This document shows, piece by piece, positions 7,694-16,631 of a DNA stretch of 43,285 bases (position 1 is its first letter; each line of letters begins with the position of its first letter). The stretch covers positions 1 through 43,285 of IMG/VR virus record IMGVR_UViG_3300020193_000041; one strand, 5' to 3'. A program made the position numbers and the translations under genes. The notes beneath the pieces were generated by a model. It ran no database searches. It had not been told where the DNA came from and saw only the letters and a program-made list of their open reading frames with translations. This stretch comes from a virus.

Positions 7694-9376
7694 ATGGCAA
7701 TTGACTTTTGGTCACCATCCTATCGTGCCGCCGCCAGTGACCTGACGGTAGCCATCAGCCCATTGGGGTTGGTGGAACTTGCTGATGAAGAGTTTGAGGT
7801 TCATGGTCCACGTTTGAACCGCTACTCATCGGCATGGGCGTGGTACTTGGGTCATCACTGGGCGTACCGACGTGAGATGGGCGAGTCTGCCTTTTATCTC
7901 AACTACGTTCGCACAATGGCGGATTACATTACTAACTTTTGTTTTGGTAAGGGTGTTCAGTTTAAGTGTCCTGAACAAAACACTGCCATCATTCCCCACT
8001 TGTTAGATGACGTTTGGAACGGTCACAACAACAAGCACAAAGTGTTGTGGGAAATGGGGCAATTGGCAGGTGTAACTGGGGACTGCTTTATTAAGGTTGC
8101 TTATGAAGAACCATTTGTAGACAGCGTTGGCGTCCCTCACGAGGGCCGTATTCGTATCATTCCACTTAACCCAGCACACTGCTTTCCTGAATACCATCCG
8201 CATGACCGTGACAGATTGTTAAGGTTTAAACTTAAATATCGTTTCTGGGGAACGTCTGCTGAGGGGACACGACAGGTCTACACCTTTACAGAAATCTTGT
8301 CTGATGAGATGGTACAGCAGTTCATCAATGACGAATTGATTGATGAATACCCCAATGCCATCGGTTCAATTCCAATTGTGCATATTCCCAATGTGAGCAT
8401 TTCATCGTCGCCTTGGGGACAATCGGACGTTTGGGACATCATTCCGTTGAATCGTGAACTTAACGAAAAAATGACGGAAGTATCTGACATTATTAATTAT
8501 CACGCTGCTCCTGTCACCATTATTACTGGTGCTAAAGCAAGTCAACTTGAGCGTGGTCCTAAGAAAGTTTGGGCAGGTTTGCCCAAGGATGCACAAGTAT
8601 TCAACCTTGAATCTCGTGGAGAAATGGCTGGGGCGCTGGAATACATTCAGTTCTTGAAGCGAACGATGCATGAAATTACGGGCATTCCAGAAGCAGCATT
8701 GGGACAATTTCAGCCTGTTTCAAATACCAGCGGTGTGGCTTTGGCTATACAGTACCAGCCGTTGATGAATCGTTACTCAATGAAGAAAACGCACTTCACA
8801 AAAGGACTTGAGCGCACTAACGAACTTATCATTCGTACTGCTGCTATCTTCCGACCAGAAATGCTTGTATACAACCCGATGCGGGCAGCCCGTCCAGAAC
8901 GTGACCATTTAACTCAATTAGACCCAACAGACCCCATTACTTACAAAACTACTATTCATTGGCCTGAACCCCTTCCCGTTGACGTGCTTATCAAACTCAA
9001 CGAGGTGCAAGCAAAGATGGGTCTTGGTTTGGAGTCCAAACGGGGCGCCTTGCGTACCCTTGGCGAGGAGTTCCCGAACGAAAAGATGGAAGAAATCTTT
9101 GAAGAACTCATGGACGATGCTATTGACCAAGGTGCGTTGACCATGCTTAATTCTCAAATCCAAATGGCGATTATGCTCACAACGGGCATGGCGCCAGGGG
9201 GTGAGGGACCCGCAACGACATCGGCAGGTGGTCCTGGCGTGTCATCTACGGGAGATTCTGGAGCGGGCATGCCTGGAACGGCTGTCGGCCCTGTAGAATC
9301 AGAACTGATGAATCAATTGGTTAGTAGGGCTTATGGCGCAAGGTTGGCCCAGCGTCGTAATCCTAGTGAAGAATAA
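7694..9376 (+). CDS. Portal protein
   Basis: The protein has 560 residues. It forms the dodecameric DNA entry ring at the head vertex. The assignment rests on length, on position directly before scaffold and major capsid genes, and on portal-like sequence. The N-terminal wing has aromatic-rich segments (SSAWAWYLGHHWAYRREMGE). The central region includes IPNVSISSSPWGQSDVWDI and LNRELNEKMTEVSDII followed by a helical stem. EITGIPEAALGQFQ with SNTSGVALAIQY is typical of SPP1 gp6/DUF1483-type portals. The C-terminal 60 residues are Gly/Pro/Ser/Thr-rich and probably flexible. Confidence 0.87.
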   Translation: MAIDFWSPSYRAAASDLTVAISPLGLVELADEEFEVHGPRLNRYSSAWAWYLGHHWAYRREMGESAFYLNYVRTMADYITNFCFGKGVQFKCPEQNTAIIPHLLDDVWNGHNNKHKVLWEMGQLAGVTGDCFIKVAYEEPFVDSVGVPHEGRIRIIPLNPAHCFPEYHPHDRDRLLRFKLKYRFWGTSAEGTRQVYTFTEILSDEMVQQFINDELIDEYPNAIGSIPIVHIPNVSISSSPWGQSDVWDIIPLNRELNEKMTEVSDIINYHAAPVTIITGAKASQLERGPKKVWAGLPKDAQVFNLESRGEMAGALEYIQFLKRTMHEITGIPEAALGQFQPVSNTSGVALAIQYQPLMNRYSMKKTHFTKGLERTNELIIRTAAIFRPEMLVYNPMRAARPERDHLTQLDPTDPITYKTTIHWPEPLPVDVLIKLNEVQAKMGLGLESKRGALRTLGEEFPNEKMEEIFEELMDDAIDQGALTMLNSQIQMAIMLTTGMAPGGEGPATTSAGGPGVSSTGDSGAGMPGTAVGPVESELMNQLVSRAYGARLAQRRNPSEE

Positions 9377-9426
9377 AACGTTTAATTACACAAGTTAATA
9401 TCAGCCAAACTAGCGAGGTAGCACAT

Positions 9427-10227
9427 ATGGCAAAGCAAGCACAGGATGAAGTCGTCATTCCAGTAGAGGCGACTGACGCATTCAAAAATGAGGCTGCTGA
9501 AGTAACTGGTCAGCAGCCGCAAAAGCGAACGTTCACTGAAGACGAAGTGGAAAACATTCGTAAACAGGAAAAGGACAAGTTGTACAAGAAAGTTGATGAT
9601 GCGGATAGTCGTGTCAAAGTCCTTGAACAGCAACTTAAGGTCATGTCAGACGAACGTGAGTCTGCCCTTAAAGAGGCGGAAAAGCGGGCAAAGGCGGAAG
9701 CCAAGGCTATTAAAGAAAAGGAATTTGAGGAACTATCGGCTAAGGAACTACTCCTTCGTCAAGAGACTGAGTTTAATCAAAAACTCAACACGGTTGAGGC
9801 GGAGTGGAGGGCACGTCTTGAGGAAATTGACCGTGACCGTCAGGCACAGGCTGCCCTTTTGGAGAAGGAGCGCCGCCACCAAGAGTTACAAAATTACATT
9901 GGTCGTCGCATGCAAGAAGAACAAGAGTACATCATTCCTGAACTTATTAATCTGGTTAGTGGTTCAAGTGAAGATGAGATTGAATCACAGATTAACAAGT
10001 TCAAGGACGTTAGTTCTGCTATTCTTGAAAATGTTCAAAAGGCGACGGCGGAGACCCAAAGTCGCTTAAAGGGTGCGGGGGTCACAGCCCCACCCGTTGG
10101 GCCAATGGAAACTCAGATGGAACAGCACACGTTAACAGCCGAAGATATTCGGAATATGTCAATGGAACAGTATCAGAAAATGCGTGAAAGACTCTTGAAC
10201 GCACGTTCTTCACGGGGACGTTTTTAA
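9427..10227 (+). CDS. Scaffolding protein
   Basis: The protein has 266 residues and is very rich in Glu, Lys, Gln and Arg. A long coiled coil spans about residues 35-170 (KQEKDKLYKKVDDADSRVKV onward), followed by a compact helical C-terminus (EDIRNMSMEQYQKMRERLLN) with a basic end (ARSSRGRF). This layout and its position between portal and major capsid protein are typical of scaffolding proteins, which guide capsid assembly and leave or are degraded before packaging. No protease domain is visible in it. The ribosome site is GCGAGGTAGC upstream of the ATG. Confidence 0.82.
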   Translation: MAKQAQDEVVIPVEATDAFKNEAAEVTGQQPQKRTFTEDEVENIRKQEKDKLYKKVDDADSRVKVLEQQLKVMSDERESALKEAEKRAKAEAKAIKEKEFEELSAKELLLRQETEFNQKLNTVEAEWRARLEEIDRDRQAQAALLEKERRHQELQNYIGRRMQEEQEYIIPELINLVSGSSEDEIESQINKFKDVSSAILENVQKATAETQSRLKGAGVTAPPVGPMETQMEQHTLTAEDIRNMSMEQYQKMRERLLNARSSRGRF

Positions 10228-10286
10228 CGAAGCCGTTTAGAACAAACAACCAATAAACAACAACTATCTACGGAGGATATTTTCCA

Positions 10287-11375
10287 ATGGCACTTCCAGC
10301 ACCAGCAGGTGGTTCAATCACGGGAGCAAACCTAGCGTCAATTACGACGACTGGCTACTCATCCGATGCCACGCTGTCACCCGCAATTCAGGTAATTTGG
10401 AGCAAGGAAATCTTGTTCCAAGCAATGCCCGTTCTGCGTTTTGAACAATTCGCAGTGAAAAAGACCGAACTTGGCGTGATGCCTGGTCTCACCGTAAACT
10501 TCATGCGTTACACCAACCTTTCAACCAACGCTTCTGTTGGCGCAGAATTGACTGAAGGTGTGCGCTTGGAGCCAAACGCTCTGTCTGCCTCGCAGATTCA
10601 AATTACGGTCAAGGAACAAGGCAACGCACTAGCCGTCACTGAACTGTTGCTCAACGCAGCGTTTGATGACGTCATGGCGTCGGCTTCACGTCTCCTTGGT
10701 CGTCACATGGCACAGTCCATGGACATTCAGGCACGTAACACGCTATACGCTTCAGGAGTCCCATTTGGTGGCGGCTCAGCCGTTCCGCCAAGCGTGGTCT
10801 TTGGTCGTCTGACCAACGGTGCTACCCGTGGTTCCATCGCCCCGTACGAGTACAGCGGCGCTGGCACTGCGGCAGCCCCTGGCTACCTCTCGCCTGCAAC
10901 CATCAAAGATGCAGTTGAGATTTTGGCAGGTCAAAACATTCCTCGCTTGGGCGACACCTACGTGTGCTTCGTCCACCCGTCGCAGAGCCGCTCGCTCCGT
11001 GACTGGCCTGAGTTCATTGAAGTCACCAAGTACGCTGCTCCTGGCAACTTCATGCTGGGTGAAATTGGTCGCCTCTACGACGTTGTGTTCATTGAGACCA
11101 CGCAAGTGCTCAAGGGACCAAACGGTTCGGTGGACGTGAACCCCAGCAGCGCTGGTGTCCAAGACCCGACTGCCGACTCGTACAGCGCCATCATGATTGG
11201 TGACAACGCTTTCGGTCAAGCAATCGCACTTCCTGTTGAACTACGTGACGGTGGCGTCATTGACTTTGGTCGTGAGCACGGTTTGGCATGGTATGCCATC
11301 TGGGGCTTCGGAGTCATCACGCACGAGAGCCGTGTGCTTATCAACACCAAGGGTGGCGCAATCGGGTCCTCCTGA
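10287..11375 (+). CDS. Major capsid protein, N4-gp56 family
   Basis: The protein has 362 residues and forms the icosahedral shell (HK97 fold). Features fit the N4-gp56 family: LRFEQFAVKKTELGVMPG, then VNFMRYTNL, a Gly/Ala-rich P-loop region, DTYVCFVHPSQSRSLRDW, and the end GREHGLAWYAIWGFGV. The gene uses far more C-ending codons than its neighbours (for example AAC, GGC, ACC), consistent with selection for high expression. The leader is A/C-rich and unstructured, with GGAGGA before the ATG. The stop TGA is in a TCC-TCC-TGA context and the +1 frame stays open for 14 more codons. Confidence 0.9.
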   Translation: MALPAPAGGSITGANLASITTTGYSSDATLSPAIQVIWSKEILFQAMPVLRFEQFAVKKTELGVMPGLTVNFMRYTNLSTNASVGAELTEGVRLEPNALSASQIQITVKEQGNALAVTELLLNAAFDDVMASASRLLGRHMAQSMDIQARNTLYASGVPFGGGSAVPPSVVFGRLTNGATRGSIAPYEYSGAGTAAAPGYLSPATIKDAVEILAGQNIPRLGDTYVCFVHPSQSRSLRDWPEFIEVTKYAAPGNFMLGEIGRLYDVVFIETTQVLKGPNGSVDVNPSSAGVQDPTADSYSAIMIGDNAFGQAIALPVELRDGGVIDFGREHGLAWYAIWGFGVITHESRVLINTKGGAIGSS

Positions 11376-11418
11376 TAGCGATAGTTCAGGTAGTTGGGGT
11401 TGGTTGGGTGGTAAGTAA
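11370..11418 (+). other. Possible +1 frameshift extension of the capsid protein
   Basis: If the ribosome skipped the T at 11373 after the Ser codon at 11370-11372, it would add DSDSSGSWGWLGGK and stop at TAA 11416-11418. Phage PSA of Listeria makes longer capsid and tail proteins by +1 shifts at gene ends, so there is precedent. No stimulatory element is certain; a G-rich tract follows at 11389-11411. This is a hypothesis only. Confidence 0.25.
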
Positions 11419-11464
11419 CACCGCCGACCCCGATATACTTATGAAATACAATTAGGAGACAACT

Positions 11465-11701
11465 ATGGCTAGAAAAAATAACCCGTTTGCGGAACCTGTT
11501 GAAGATGAGACTGAGGTTGAAGTTGCAATGCCCGTTCCTACGGAGGAAAGCAACTTAAAACAAGGCCGTATTAAAGGCTCATGGACCATGTATTGGGGTG
11601 GTTCAGTGTATAATTTTGTGGATGGAAAACAATTCAATATTCCTAAAGACTTGTACAACTACCTGCGTAAGAATGGAAATATTTACGACACTCTTGAGTA
11701 G
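11465..11701 (+). CDS. Small protein following capsid gene
   Basis: The protein has 78 residues and a good ribosome site (TTAGGAGAC). The N-terminal half is acidic and probably disordered (EPVEDETEVEVAMPVPTEES). The C-terminal half is compact (YWGGSVYNFVDGKQFNIPKD, LYNYLRKNGNIYDTLE). Similar small genes after the capsid gene in phages often encode head-associated proteins. A TATACT box at 11434-11439 lies 31 bases upstream of the start. No family recognised. Confidence 0.65.
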   Translation: MARKNNPFAEPVEDETEVEVAMPVPTEESNLKQGRIKGSWTMYWGGSVYNFVDGKQFNIPKDLYNYLRKNGNIYDTLE

Positions 11702-11709
11702 GGAGTAAC

Positions 11710-12324
11710 ATGGCAGGGTTTACAATCCCCAACGCCCCAGATACAGATAAATCAACGCTTGACCAGTCTGAGCCAGACCGTGTTGATTTTGAAATTATTG
11801 GGAACCGACGAAAGGGCGTTGTTTCTAACGGTGCGATAACCGCCGTATCTGGTAATATCGTTGCCGTTGCTGCTGGAACCATTGCTTACGAGGGCACAGA
11901 TTATGCTCTTTCTGCCAATGGAGCATACGCCTTATCTGCTGCCCCGTCTTCTGGCAACAGGTTTGACCTTGTGGTTGCCCGTTTTGCAAGCAGCGCAGTA
12001 ACCATTCAAACAATCACTGGAGTTGCAAGCACCACCAATCCTGTGTTTCCACCCCTTCCAAGCGCCGACATTGTGTTGGCAGCAATTTTGCGCCGAACCA
12101 ATGAATCAATTGTTACCAATGACATTATTGATAAGCGTGCCTTTACTCTTTCTAATGTTCCAGTTCCAACAACGCTTGACAGTCTTTCTGATGTTACCGC
12201 CCCTTCTCCATCTACCAACCAAGTGTTGCAGTGGAACGGTTCGGAGTGGGTTAACGCAACAATTGTCACTTCCGTTAGTGGAGACGACGCAAACATCGTT
12301 ATTGCTGGTCAAGTGTATTCCTGA
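11710..12324 (+). CDS. Head fibre or decoration-like protein
   Basis: The protein has 204 residues, with GGGAGTAAC before the ATG. Composition is rich in Ala, Ser, Thr, Val and Asn with regular beta-type stretches (TAVSGNIVAVAAGTIAYEGT, RFDLVVARFASSAVTIQTI). The C-terminal part, TLDSLSDVTAPSPSTNQVLQ followed by WNGSEWVN, is a motif widespread in phage tail and head fibre proteins. It lies in the head cluster, so a head fibre or capsid-decorating protein is the best guess. The stop TGA at 12322 is followed in the same frame by an open stretch to 12486. Confidence 0.6.
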   Translation: MAGFTIPNAPDTDKSTLDQSEPDRVDFEIIGNRRKGVVSNGAITAVSGNIVAVAAGTIAYEGTDYALSANGAYALSAAPSSGNRFDLVVARFASSAVTIQTITGVASTTNPVFPPLPSADIVLAAILRRTNESIVTNDIIDKRAFTLSNVPVPTTLDSLSDVTAPSPSTNQVLQWNGSEWVNATIVTSVSGDDANIVIAGQVYS

Positions 12325-12330
12325 TACGCC

Positions 12331-12486
12331 GTGTCTTTAGAGCGCCCAATTCCACGTCCTACTGGAACGGTTGAGGACATGATAGCCATTAAACGAACAA
12401 CCGTTCGTCGTCACCGTGAGGCGCAACCCTCTATTAACTTTCCAGAACAAGACACTCTTCCTGGTCCAGATTCGTCAGACGAATAA
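12331..12486 (+). CDS. Small protein in frame after the fibre-like gene
   Basis: The reading frame gives 51 residues from a GTG at 12331: basic middle (IKRTTVRRHREAQ) and acidic end (FPEQDTLPGPDSSDE). It lies in the same frame as the preceding gene, separated only by TGA and two codons, and has no Shine-Dalgarno. It ends four bases before the next ATG, so it fills what would otherwise be a 165-base gap. It may be translated by reinitiation, or be a C-terminal extension of the upstream protein by TGA readthrough. Function unknown. Confidence 0.45.
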   Translation: MSLERPIPRPTGTVEDMIAIKRTTVRRHREAQPSINFPEQDTLPGPDSSDE

Positions 12487-12489
12487 CAT

Positions 12490-13299
12490 ATGGCATACTT
12501 TGACCAGGAACTTACGGATAGGATTGCGGAACTAGCACGTTCGTATATTCGTGACTTTCCACGTTTTTTTCAAAGTGCCTTTGACAACGTTTCACGTACC
12601 TACGAACTTGGCTACCCAAACATTGACAAAGACAGTTTGTACATTGCCGTATATACGTCCAATGTTGCAAACGAATTGGCGGCATCAGCGTTTTCGCTAG
12701 ATACACGAAACGGAGTCGTTCGCCTGACTTCAACTCCCGACGCTGGCAGCAGACTCATGGTTGAGGGTTACTATTACGAATGGGTTTCACCCAACGACAT
12801 GACGTATTATGCACAACACGCCATTGAAGAACACGTGTATAACTTAAACATTCCTTTTGAAAACCTGTCCAACATCGTTATCAACACCATTGGATTAGCA
12901 ACCGTAGTCAAGGCACTGTGGTCGTTGCTAGGAGAATACAGCCGTGACATTGACGTCATGACGTCTGAGTCGGTGCATATTCCTGGAAGTCAACGTTACC
13001 GAATGGTGCAAGGCCTTCTTGAGTATTGGCAGAAAGAATACGATAACCATGCCAGGGCACTCAACATCGGTATTCAACGTATTGAGGTTCTCAACCTCAG
13101 CCGTGTCTCTCGTACGACCAACCGCTACGTGCCCATCTATGCTGCCCGTGAGATTGGGGATTACGGTCCGATTAGGCGTGTGTTTCCAGACCGTGATAAG
13201 GGCACTATTGACATCTCTGACCAAGAGGACGACCTGCGTGAAGACGTATTAGTTGATACAACGCCACCAGGCAGTCTTTACAACACTGGGCATTTCTGA
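12490..13299 (+). CDS. Neck/head-tail connector protein (putative)
   Basis: The protein has 269 residues, soluble and mixed alpha/beta, with no motif that names a family. Segments such as MTYYAQHAIEEHVYNLNIPF and LGEYSRDIDVMTSESVHIPG resemble a virion structural protein. It lies between the head genes and a series of small connector genes before the sheath, which is where neck or adaptor proteins are encoded in myoviruses. Its stop overlaps the next ATG by one base. The role is inferred from position only. Confidence 0.6.
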   Translation: MAYFDQELTDRIAELARSYIRDFPRFFQSAFDNVSRTYELGYPNIDKDSLYIAVYTSNVANELAASAFSLDTRNGVVRLTSTPDAGSRLMVEGYYYEWVSPNDMTYYAQHAIEEHVYNLNIPFENLSNIVINTIGLATVVKALWSLLGEYSRDIDVMTSESVHIPGSQRYRMVQGLLEYWQKEYDNHARALNIGIQRIEVLNLSRVSRTTNRYVPIYAAREIGDYGPIRRVFPDRDKGTIDISDQEDDLREDVLVDTTPPGSLYNTGHF

Positions 13300-13838
13300 T
13301 GGATGTTCGTACTGAACTAAATCTTATCCGAAAACACTATCGGGAATACAGCCGACAGGCTGGTGAGCATGTTGTGTATTACGAGTTTTTACCGTTTGGG
13401 GCGGCAGCAAGTGCAAGTGAGTCGTTTTACGACCCTGTATACAACGAAGGTATTGGGGGCGATGGCGGCAGAAAATATAAAGATGGTGTCAGCATCCCCG
13501 TGCTTATGATTACGGAAACAGAGGACCAGAAACGTGCAATTCCAGAAGGTCGTCAACCAATTGAAGTTGCTAATTTTGTAGCATCTGTTGACGAGGTTAG
13601 GCGTGCTGGCATTACCAACTTATTTGAGTATAAACAACACCTCAACGATTTGTTCATTTACGACGGTAGGTACTTTACTGTAACATCGTACAAAGTGCGT
13701 GGTCGCATGAGAGACGACGTTATTATCGTTGTTGAAGGTTTGGAAGTGTATATGAACCAAGAATACCCATTTGACCCTACGACCACGTTCAATGGCGTTT
13801 CGTCTCTGCCTTGGCCTTCCTTGCTTCCTACTATCTGA
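13299..13838 (+). CDS. Head-closure/neck protein (putative)
   Basis: The protein has 179 residues. The C-terminal half is beta-rich (LNDLFIYDGRYFTVTSYKVR, DDVIIVVEGLEVYMNQEYPF), which fits the small beta-barrel head-closure or stopper proteins that seal the portal. It is translationally coupled (TGATGG) to the upstream gene. The assignment rests on size, order (second in the neck cluster) and secondary-structure impression, not on a recognised motif. Confidence 0.55.
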   Translation: MDVRTELNLIRKHYREYSRQAGEHVVYYEFLPFGAAASASESFYDPVYNEGIGGDGGRKYKDGVSIPVLMITETEDQKRAIPEGRQPIEVANFVASVDEVRRAGITNLFEYKQHLNDLFIYDGRYFTVTSYKVRGRMRDDVIIVVEGLEVYMNQEYPFDPTTTFNGVSSLPWPSLLPTI

Positions 13839-13900
13839 TAAACTTGATTTAACTTTGGCGAGCGTCAAAGGGTACAACTGCCTAGAAGAATCGGAGTGCT

Positions 13901-14329
13901 ATGAGCACTATGTCAATGCCGTCTGCCCGTTCTTCTAGACCGTCTTTTTTATCGGGCACTTTAGAAATTGTAAAGTACGCAGAGTTTCTTTCCAAAGAGT
14001 ACGCAAAGGCGTTGGCTAAGTCCATTAAGGAAGTGTCTCAAGAAGAAACCAAAGAACTTCGTAAAAAGGCAAAAGAGTCCAGCACAGCATGGGCACAGGT
14101 GTCGTCTGACCTTGAATCAAGGTACAACGAAAAAACTGGTAATTTTGAATTTGGTGTAATGGACCAACATACAAAGAGCGCCAAAGTAGCCACTGATTTG
14201 GAGTACGGCGTACCAAAACAAAACGCCCCGCAACCCCTGTTGCGTTCCCATACCGTCAGTAATCAAAAAGAACTTGGTGACCGTATTGCTAATAAAGTAC
14301 ACGCTAAACTAAAGGAAAAGTACCGATGA
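13901..14329 (+). CDS. HK97-gp10-like neck/tail completion protein
   Basis: The protein has 142 residues. A long N-terminal helical region (KYAEFLSKEYAKALAKSIKE, then charged ETKELRKKAKES) is followed by a segment DLEYGVPKQNAPQPLLRSH near 105-123. This strongly resembles the conserved LEFGT...P-FLRPA signature of HK97 gp10-type tail completion proteins. The C-terminus is an amphipathic helix with Lys/Arg (ANKVHAKLKEKYR). The ribosome site is CGGAG before the ATG. It overlaps the next gene by four bases (ATGA). Confidence 0.65.
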   Translation: MSTMSMPSARSSRPSFLSGTLEIVKYAEFLSKEYAKALAKSIKEVSQEETKELRKKAKESSTAWAQVSSDLESRYNEKTGNFEFGVMDQHTKSAKVATDLEYGVPKQNAPQPLLRSHTVSNQKELGDRIANKVHAKLKEKYR

Positions 14330-15054
14330 GTCGTGTGGGCTTACTCCTTGCTGAAGATGAGGCTATAAAAGCCATTCTTAGTAATTTAACAGTCACCGAT
14401 GACCGTAATAATTCCCGTTCAGTAGATGTCTTTTTTCGTTATCCAGAAGGCGAAACAGAACGTTCTTATCCGTTTATCACTATTGAACATATTGATATTA
14501 TCCACGCTCGTAACAGACAACACTCCGAATCAGATATCTTTTTTAGGACTGGGGCTGGTAATGCTCCAGCCATTCCAGCCAACTCACCCAATCGTATGGA
14601 TTATTGGCCCAGCGTTTCTACTGACTTTAGTTTTAAAACTGGTAAAAACAATTATGCATACTTGGAAGCCAACGAACACGTGCCAGTGGATTTGCTGTAT
14701 CAGGTATCAACGTTTACCAGAACCGCCTTACATGACCGCCAAATGACCGCAAAGATACTTACTCAGGTGTTCCCTTGGCGTCGTAATTTTATTGACATTG
14801 GTGCTGATAATACCATTCGTCGCTTGGACCTGTTGGACTGGACTACGGCTGACCTACTTGACCCAGAAGCGGGCTACCGAAAGCGCATTTTCCGCAAAGT
14901 TTACACCGTACAAATGACTGCCGAGATTCCATCATCTCATGTCGCTGGTCGCAAAGCGGTGACGAAAGTTATTGGCAATGTTGAGCGAATAAACAGTGTC
15001 AATGGAAGTGTTTACAAGATGGATGAAACCTCATCGGAATCTTTTTCTAATTGA
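14326..15054 (+). CDS. Tail terminator-like protein (putative)
   Basis: The protein has 242 residues. The N-terminal third includes DVFFRYPEGETERSYPFITI followed by IEHIDII, a pattern seen in proteins that cap the tail end near the neck. The middle has LLYQVSTFTRTALHDRQM. It is the last gene before the sheath, where the tail terminator is expected. The family is not certain. An 80-base non-coding gap with a TATACT box at 15108-15113 separates it from the sheath gene. Confidence 0.5.
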   Translation: MSRVGLLLAEDEAIKAILSNLTVTDDRNNSRSVDVFFRYPEGETERSYPFITIEHIDIIHARNRQHSESDIFFRTGAGNAPAIPANSPNRMDYWPSVSTDFSFKTGKNNYAYLEANEHVPVDLLYQVSTFTRTALHDRQMTAKILTQVFPWRRNFIDIGADNTIRRLDLLDWTTADLLDPEAGYRKRIFRKVYTVQMTAEIPSSHVAGRKAVTKVIGNVERINSVNGSVYKMDETSSESFSN

Positions 15055-15134
15055 TGTTTTTATGGATAACCAGCATGCAACAACGTGTAAAGTCCCGTTA
15101 TTTAAGGTATACTTTTTCTAAGGAGTAATTCACA

Positions 15135-16622
15135 ATGGCTTATTCACGACCTGGCGTTTACGTCTCAGAAGGCGCTTTTTCCACCACGTCCACCGTTGGT
15201 GCGGCTACTGTTGCTGCTGGCTTTGTCGGCACGGCTTCTCGTGGTCCAGTTGTCCCAACACGAGTGAACTCGTGGACTGCGTACAAGGCACTGTACGGGG
15301 ACATTGATAGTGCCTACGATTTGCCGTACGCCGTTTATCACTATTTTACAAATGGTGGTCGCAGTGCATTTGTGTCCCGTGTGTATGACTCATCTCATGC
15401 CGCAGCCGCCTCTGTAAACGTGGCTGGAACTGTTAACGGTGGTGGCTCAACTACAGTGTTTAAAGTTTCTGCTGAAAACGCTGGCGTGTGGGGTAACAGC
15501 CTTACTGTTACTACTACTGCTGGTCTTGTCACTGGTAACGAGCCGACATTCAACCTCATTGTAAAACTGGATGGAACGGAGGTTGAGCGTTGGAGTGAGG
15601 TCAGTCTTGACCTATCGTCAAATCGCTATTTGGATACGGTAGTTAACACGTATTCAACGTATATTCGTGTTTCCAACGTTGCTGCGTACACGTCGGCATT
15701 TACCGTTACTGCGGCTGCCAACTCCGCTCTTGCTTCTGGTTCTGATGGAGTCAGCGTTGCAAACAGCGACTGGAATGATGCGGTAAGTCGTTTTGATTCC
15801 GTCACGGAAGAGTTGGTTCTCAACCTTGTCAATATGACGACGGCTGCCGTAGTAAACAACGCTCTCACGTACGCAGAAAACCGTGGTGATGTGTTTGTGG
15901 TCATTGACCCCGCTACGGTTACAAATGGCGCTGATGCTGTTTCAGCAATCAGCGGATACAGTGCGTCTTCGTATGGGGCTGTGTATTACCCCAAATTGAA
16001 GATGGTAGACCCATCTAAGACTGGTGCGGCAGCCATCCGTGACACCGCCCCTGGTGGTGCATTGCTTGGACTATACTCACGTGTTGAGGCTGAGCGAACG
16101 GTTGCCAAAGCACCTGCTGGCTATGCATACGACTTGCGTGGAGCCTTTGGTCTTGTGACCACCTTCACAGAGGCCGAGCAAGGAACAATGTACGACGCAC
16201 ATGTGAACACGCTGAAAGCGGTTCCAGGCGCTGGTGTCATTGTCAATGGTGCTCGTACTTTGAAGAAGACGGACATCACCAAATTTGTTCCAACTCGTCG
16301 TAGTTTGAACTACGTCAAAGCACAGGCCAAACGGTTGACCGAGTTTGCCGTCTTTGAGCCAAACAATGACCGTTTGTGGACAACCATTGAAGTTCGCCTG
16401 TCCAAATTTCTTTCTGAATTCTGGTCGGCAGGTGGACTCAAGGGTGGAACTGCTGCACAAGCGTTTTACATCTTGTGTAATTCAACAAACAACACGTCAA
16501 CCACGATTGAAAACGGGGAAGTCCATGTTGAGGTCGGGGTTGCACTGCAAACTCCCGCCGAATTCATTGTCATTGAAGTCAGCCAGTTCACTGGCGGCTC
16601 TACCCTCACGGAAAACGTCTAA
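15135..16622 (+). CDS. Tail sheath protein
   Basis: The protein has 495 residues. It forms the contractile outer layer of the tail. The N-terminus MAYSRPGVYVSEGAF is the classic start of sheath proteins (x-x-PGVYV-x-E), followed by VAAGFVGTASRGPVVPTRVN and AVYHYFTNGGRSAFVSRVY. The C-terminal domain has FEPNNDRLWTTIEVRLSKFL and EVGVALQTPAEFIVIEVSQ, also typical (the FVVFEPN-LW pattern). Length is usual for the family. The ribosome site is TAAGGAGT. Tube and chaperone genes follow in the expected order. Confidence 0.95.
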   Translation: MAYSRPGVYVSEGAFSTTSTVGAATVAAGFVGTASRGPVVPTRVNSWTAYKALYGDIDSAYDLPYAVYHYFTNGGRSAFVSRVYDSSHAAAASVNVAGTVNGGGSTTVFKVSAENAGVWGNSLTVTTTAGLVTGNEPTFNLIVKLDGTEVERWSEVSLDLSSNRYLDTVVNTYSTYIRVSNVAAYTSAFTVTAAANSALASGSDGVSVANSDWNDAVSRFDSVTEELVLNLVNMTTAAVVNNALTYAENRGDVFVVIDPATVTNGADAVSAISGYSASSYGAVYYPKLKMVDPSKTGAAAIRDTAPGGALLGLYSRVEAERTVAKAPAGYAYDLRGAFGLVTTFTEAEQGTMYDAHVNTLKAVPGAGVIVNGARTLKKTDITKFVPTRRSLNYVKAQAKRLTEFAVFEPNNDRLWTTIEVRLSKFLSEFWSAGGLKGGTAAQAFYILCNSTNNTSTTIENGEVHVEVGVALQTPAEFIVIEVSQFTGGSTLTENV

Positions 16623-16631
16623 GGAGTAATA

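Noticed and set aside
9593-10069. Alternative-frame open stretch of 158 codons inside the scaffold gene
   Set aside because: Arg/Lys/Leu-rich shadow of a Glu/Lys-rich coiled coil; no ribosome site.
10776-11219. Long antisense open frame inside the capsid gene (147 codons)
   Set aside because: It mirrors the codon bias of the capsid gene, has no ribosome site, and no other minus-strand gene exists in the window.
13853-13870. CTTTG/CAAAG hairpin in the gap before the HK97-gp10-like gene
   Set aside because: Five base pairs with an 8-base loop and no T-run; likely chance.
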